Assembly: GCA_003248565.1 (NCBI GenBank)
Contig: QFOV01000174.1
Coordinates: 1 to 6,922, forward strand
Length of the DNA: 6,922 bases
Source of the DNA: Stenotrophomonas sp.
GTDB taxonomy: Bacteria; Pseudomonadota; Gammaproteobacteria; Xanthomonadales; Xanthomonadaceae
Direction of reading: 5' to 3'
A model generated the notes under the pieces. That model did not search any database. It was not told the origin of the DNA and saw only the letters and a program-made list of their open reading frames with translations. Shown piece after piece: positions 5,039 through 6,922 of this stretch (positions are counted from its first letter, which is position 1; each line of letters starts with the position of its first letter). A program made the position numbers and the translations under genes.

Positions 5039-6094
5039 TCAAGAGCCTTTGGGCCGCGGGGTCACGAACACCGTGATTTCCTCGCGGTCGTGATACAGCT
5101 GCTTGGCGCGGATCGTCAGCGGCTTGTCTGCCTTTTCGGCAAACAGATCCAGGCACAGGCGCGTTTCATCCCAGCGCTTCTTCATCGGCAGCTTGAGGTT
5201 GAAGATGGCGTGCTTGCACCAGCCTTCGCGCAGCCAGGTGCCCATGCGCTCGGCCACGCGGCGCGGCTGTTCGACCATGTCGCAGACCATCCAGTCCAGC
5301 GGCGTTTCCGGTTGCCAATGGAAACCGTCGGCGCGCAGGTGCTCGACCAGACCGGTATCCAGTACATGCTGGCGCAACGGGCCGTTGTCGATGCTGCTCA
5401 CATGCAGATGCTGGCGGGTCAGTACCCAGGTCCAACCGCCGGGTGCCGCGCCCAGATCGGCCGCGCGCATGCCGGGAACTACCAGCGCTTCGCGCTCTTC
5501 CGGCGTGAGCAGGGTCATGAAGGCTTCTTCCAGCTTCAAGGCCGAACGCGAGGGGGCATCAGGCAGCAGCTTCAAGCGCGGAATACCCAGCAGCCACGGT
5601 GCGCTGTCGCGGGTATCGGAGACGCAGACAAAGGCATGCGTACCATCGACGAACACCACATGCAGGCGCGGCAGCTTGCCGTTGGGCTTGTCGGTGAGCA
5701 GGCCGCCTTTGCGCAGCGCCGGGCGCAATGCATTGCCGAAGGCGCGGGCCAGGCCGGCCAGCGGTTTGCCGGCGTCCGAATCGGGATGCTCGACCCACAG
5801 ATCACCAAACCGTTGCTGGCCTTCCAGTGCGGCAATGATCGGGGTGATGCGGTCGGTGGCATTGAGCTGTGGCAGTTCGGCGAGAATCCGCAGCTTCTGG
5901 CGGGCAAAGATCAGCTCGCGCCAGGGCAGGCGCTGGTCCAGCGCTTCGGCCTCGTCGGTGACGAACACCACGTAGCCATCGTTGCGCTGGGTGCGGGCGT
6001 AACCGGCAATGCCGGCATGGCCTGCACGGTCATTCAATTCGCCGGCCAGTTCCGGTTCAAAGCCTTGGCGGCAGTAGCAGAGCAGGCCGGTCAT
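5039..6094 (-). CDS. rlmM: RlmM, 23S rRNA 2'-O-ribose cytidine methyltransferase
   Basis: This 351-residue protein matches RlmM (YgdE), which uses S-adenosylmethionine to methylate the 2'-OH of C2498 (E. coli numbering) in the peptidyl transferase loop of 23S rRNA, acting on precursor RNA in the cytoplasm. The N-terminal part (about 1-165) fits the THUMP-type RNA-binding region. The Rossmann methyltransferase domain begins near SALKLEEAF (184-192), followed by the SAM motif DLGAAPGGWTW (213-223), DWMVCDMVEQP (267-277), NLKLPMKKRW (299-308) and LYHDREEITVFV (333-344). The expected K-D-K-E catalytic tetrad is present as K187, D272, K301 and E339. Length is close to the E. coli enzyme (366). AAGGA five bases before the ATG at 6094 supports the start. 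Both sides are bounded by hairpin repeats, which suggests a single-gene transcription unit. Confidence 0.95.
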   Translation of the reverse strand: MTGLLCYCRQGFEPELAGELNDRAGHAGIAGYARTQRNDGYVVFVTDEAEALDQRLPWRELIFARQKLRILAELPQLNATDRITPIIAALEGQQRFGDLWVEHPDSDAGKPLAGLARAFGNALRPALRKGGLLTDKPNGKLPRLHVVFVDGTHAFVCVSDTRDSAPWLLGIPRLKLLPDAPSRSALKLEEAFMTLLTPEEREALVVPGMRAADLGAAPGGWTWVLTRQHLHVSSIDNGPLRQHVLDTGLVEHLRADGFHWQPETPLDWMVCDMVEQPRRVAERMGTWLREGWCKHAIFNLKLPMKKRWDETRLCLDLFAEKADKPLTIRAKQLYHDREEITVFVTPRPKGS

Positions 6095-6099
6095 GGAAA

Positions 6100-6104
6100 T
6101 CCTT
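6100..6104 (-). promoter_or_regulatory. rlmM: Shine-Dalgarno of rlmM
   Basis: On the minus strand AAGGA precedes the ATG at 6094 by five bases (TTTCC). It is slightly close but supports the chosen start. Confidence 0.6.
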
Positions 6105-6126
6105 GGTGTGGAGCGGGTGGGCTTCT

Positions 6127-6169
6127 CCTTCTCCCGCCGGGAGAAGGTGCCCGCAGGGGCGGATGAGGG
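6127..6169 (-). repeat. Hairpin repeat, CCTTCTCCC variant, minus orientation
   Basis: CCTTCTCCCG (6127-6136) and CGGGAGAAGG (6138-6147) form a near-perfect palindrome. A small GCCC/GGGGC stem follows, then GGATGAGGG (6161-6169). Read on the minus strand the order is CCCTCATCC head, then stem, like the plus-strand element at 6212-6246 but with a different stem and linker. It lies 33 bases upstream of the rlmM start and so in the likely rlmM leader or promoter region. Confidence 0.7.
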
Positions 6170-6211
6170 TCGGTGAAGCCTTGTGCAGTTCGTATCCTGC
6201 GGCCTGCCGGA

Positions 6212-6250
6212 CCCTCACCCCAACCCCTCTCCCGGAGGGAGAGGGGCTTT
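6212..6250 (+). repeat. GC-rich hairpin repeat, second full copy
   Basis: The head CCCTCACCCCAA is followed by CCCCTCTCCC (6224-6233), loop GGA, GGGAGAGGGG (6237-6246), then CTTTT on the plus strand. Its first 23 bases equal those at 4975-4997. It ends a few bases past the deaminase stop codon (read on the minus strand). It faces the minus-oriented element at 6127-6169, and TGAGGGTC (6164-6171) with GACCCTCA (6210-6217) adds an inner inverted repeat, so the pair could fold as one composite structure. Confidence 0.75.
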
Positions 6251-6253
6251 TGA

Positions 6254-6814
6254 TCAGTAGCGTGCGCCGTCGTTCTTGCCGTAGCTGTGCAGCACGGCGC
6301 GGGCGTCGTCGCGGTTGATGCCTTGCACGACCTCGATGCCGCGCTTGTTCAGCTCACCTGCCCAATCGGCCGGCAGCGGGCCTTCGTCGAACGGGGTGAG
6401 TTCTTCCACGTCGGCGGCGCAGGCGCCGATCAGCAGGCGGTCGATGCCGGCCCAGACAGTGGCGCCGTAGCACTGGCAGCAGGGCTGCGAGGAGGTGGCC
6501 AGGGTGACCGGCGACAGCAGCGCGTTCAGGCGCGGGGTGTTGAGCTTCTGCTGGGCCAGCATATAGGCCATGTTTTCGGCATGTGCCAACGAGGTGGCGT
6601 GCGGCACCACGCGGTTCACCGCGGCGGCGATCACCTTGTGGTCGGGGCCGAATACCACCGCACCAAACGGGCCGCCACTGGCGTGTTCAACGTTCAGCCG
6701 AGACAGCTCGATGGCCAGCGCTACCTTGTCCGCATCGCTGGTATAGGCGCGGTCGCAGTCGACGGCGTCGTGGATCCAGACGGGGAGGGTGAGGTGAACC
6801 TGGGCGTGCAGCAT
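6254..6814 (-). CDS. Zinc-dependent nucleoside/guanine deaminase-like protein
   Basis: This 186-residue cytoplasmic-type protein belongs to the cytidine/deoxycytidylate deaminase fold that hydrolytically removes amino groups from bases or nucleosides. The zinc site is complete: HAE (H78, catalytic E80) and PCCQCYGA (C112 and C115 as ligands). GGPFGAVVF (47-55) resembles the strand and loop of bacterial guanine deaminases, and the FDEG segment near 142-145 parallels the FDD segment of Bacillus GuaD, so a guanine-deaminase-like role is the best guess. The residue before PCxxC is Gln where Glu is usual in GuaD and TadA-type enzymes, and an extra 25 or so N-terminal residues precede the usual first helix. 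No clear ribosome site supports the ATG at 6814. Substrate cannot be fixed from the sequence; it lacks the length and features expected of RibD or a typical TadA. Confidence 0.85.
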   Translation of the reverse strand: MLHAQVHLTLPVWIHDAVDCDRAYTSDADKVALAIELSRLNVEHASGGPFGAVVFGPDHKVIAAAVNRVVPHATSLAHAENMAYMLAQQKLNTPRLNALLSPVTLATSSQPCCQCYGATVWAGIDRLLIGACAADVEELTPFDEGPLPADWAGELNKRGIEVVQGINRDDARAVLHSYGKNDGARY

Positions 6815-6922
6815 GATGATGACCGGCGTTGTGGCAAAAAACGGCGGCCAGTTTAGCGGACTGGGGCGCTGGGGCGGGCTTGCTGGCCTGGGTTGTTCAG
6901 GTGTGGGGATCAGCCGCGCGCG

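Noticed and set aside
4997..6166. Long plus-strand open frame (389 codons) opposite rlmM
   Set aside because: It is antisense to a gene with a full set of RlmM catalytic motifs. Its translation is Gln/Gly/Ala-rich without a recognisable domain, as expected for an opposite frame in GC-rich DNA, and it starts within the hairpin repeat.
2591..6814. The minus-strand genes as one functional operon or defence system
   Set aside because: Gaps, interposed repeats and unrelated predicted functions (EF-hand, unknown, propeller hydrolase, rRNA methyltransferase, deaminase) argue against a single system; no nuclease, toxin, reverse transcriptase or transposase is present.
6815..6922. Promoter for the deaminase gene
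   Set aside because: TAAACT on the minus strand (6855-6850) is a passable -10 at a sensible distance, but no -35-like sequence is found 16-18 bases upstream, so I do not call it. The short inverted repeat CCAGT/ACTGG around it is only five bases.

Overview
The window carries six protein genes of ordinary chromosomal character, on high-GC DNA with strong G/C preference at third codon positions. Short palindromes starting with GTAG and containing TGCCGAGC-cat-GCTCGGCA match the SMAG (Stenotrophomonas maltophilia GTAG) family of REP-type elements. Together with the protein types this points to Stenotrophomonas or a very close xanthomonad. The genus call is inference from the repeats and gene style, not from a database search.

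Layout. Positions 4-2390 (+) hold two translationally coupled FAD monooxygenases of ubiquinone synthesis, UbiH and a UbiI-type paralogue, overlapping by ATGA. Positions 2396-2590 are a cluster of five SMAG palindromes filling the gap between convergent genes; its last three copies form a 35-bp tandem array that ends exactly at the next stop codon. All remaining genes are on the minus strand. They are a small exported EF-hand protein (2591-3004), an unrecognised 240-residue protein with a possible N-terminal helix-turn-helix (3083-3805), an exported SMP-30/gluconolactonase-like beta-propeller protein (3869-4870) whose start is problematic, the 23S rRNA methyltransferase RlmM (5039-6094), and a zinc-dependent nucleoside/guanine deaminase-like protein (6254-6814). 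A second SMAG dimer lies against the apparent start of the propeller gene. Three copies of another GC-rich hairpin repeat with a CCCTCA head and a CTCTCCC/GGGAGAG stem flank rlmM.

Function. UbiH and the UbiI-like protein act in the same pathway. The minus-strand genes look like independent or loosely grouped units without an obvious shared pathway. No mobile gene cluster, defence island, CRISPR array, RNA gene or biosynthetic cluster is visible. The most interesting material is the repeat architecture (two near-identical 68-bp SMAG dimers, the nested and tandem copies, the hairpin repeats that run up to stop codons), the start-codon puzzle of the propeller gene, and the uncharacterised 240-residue protein.
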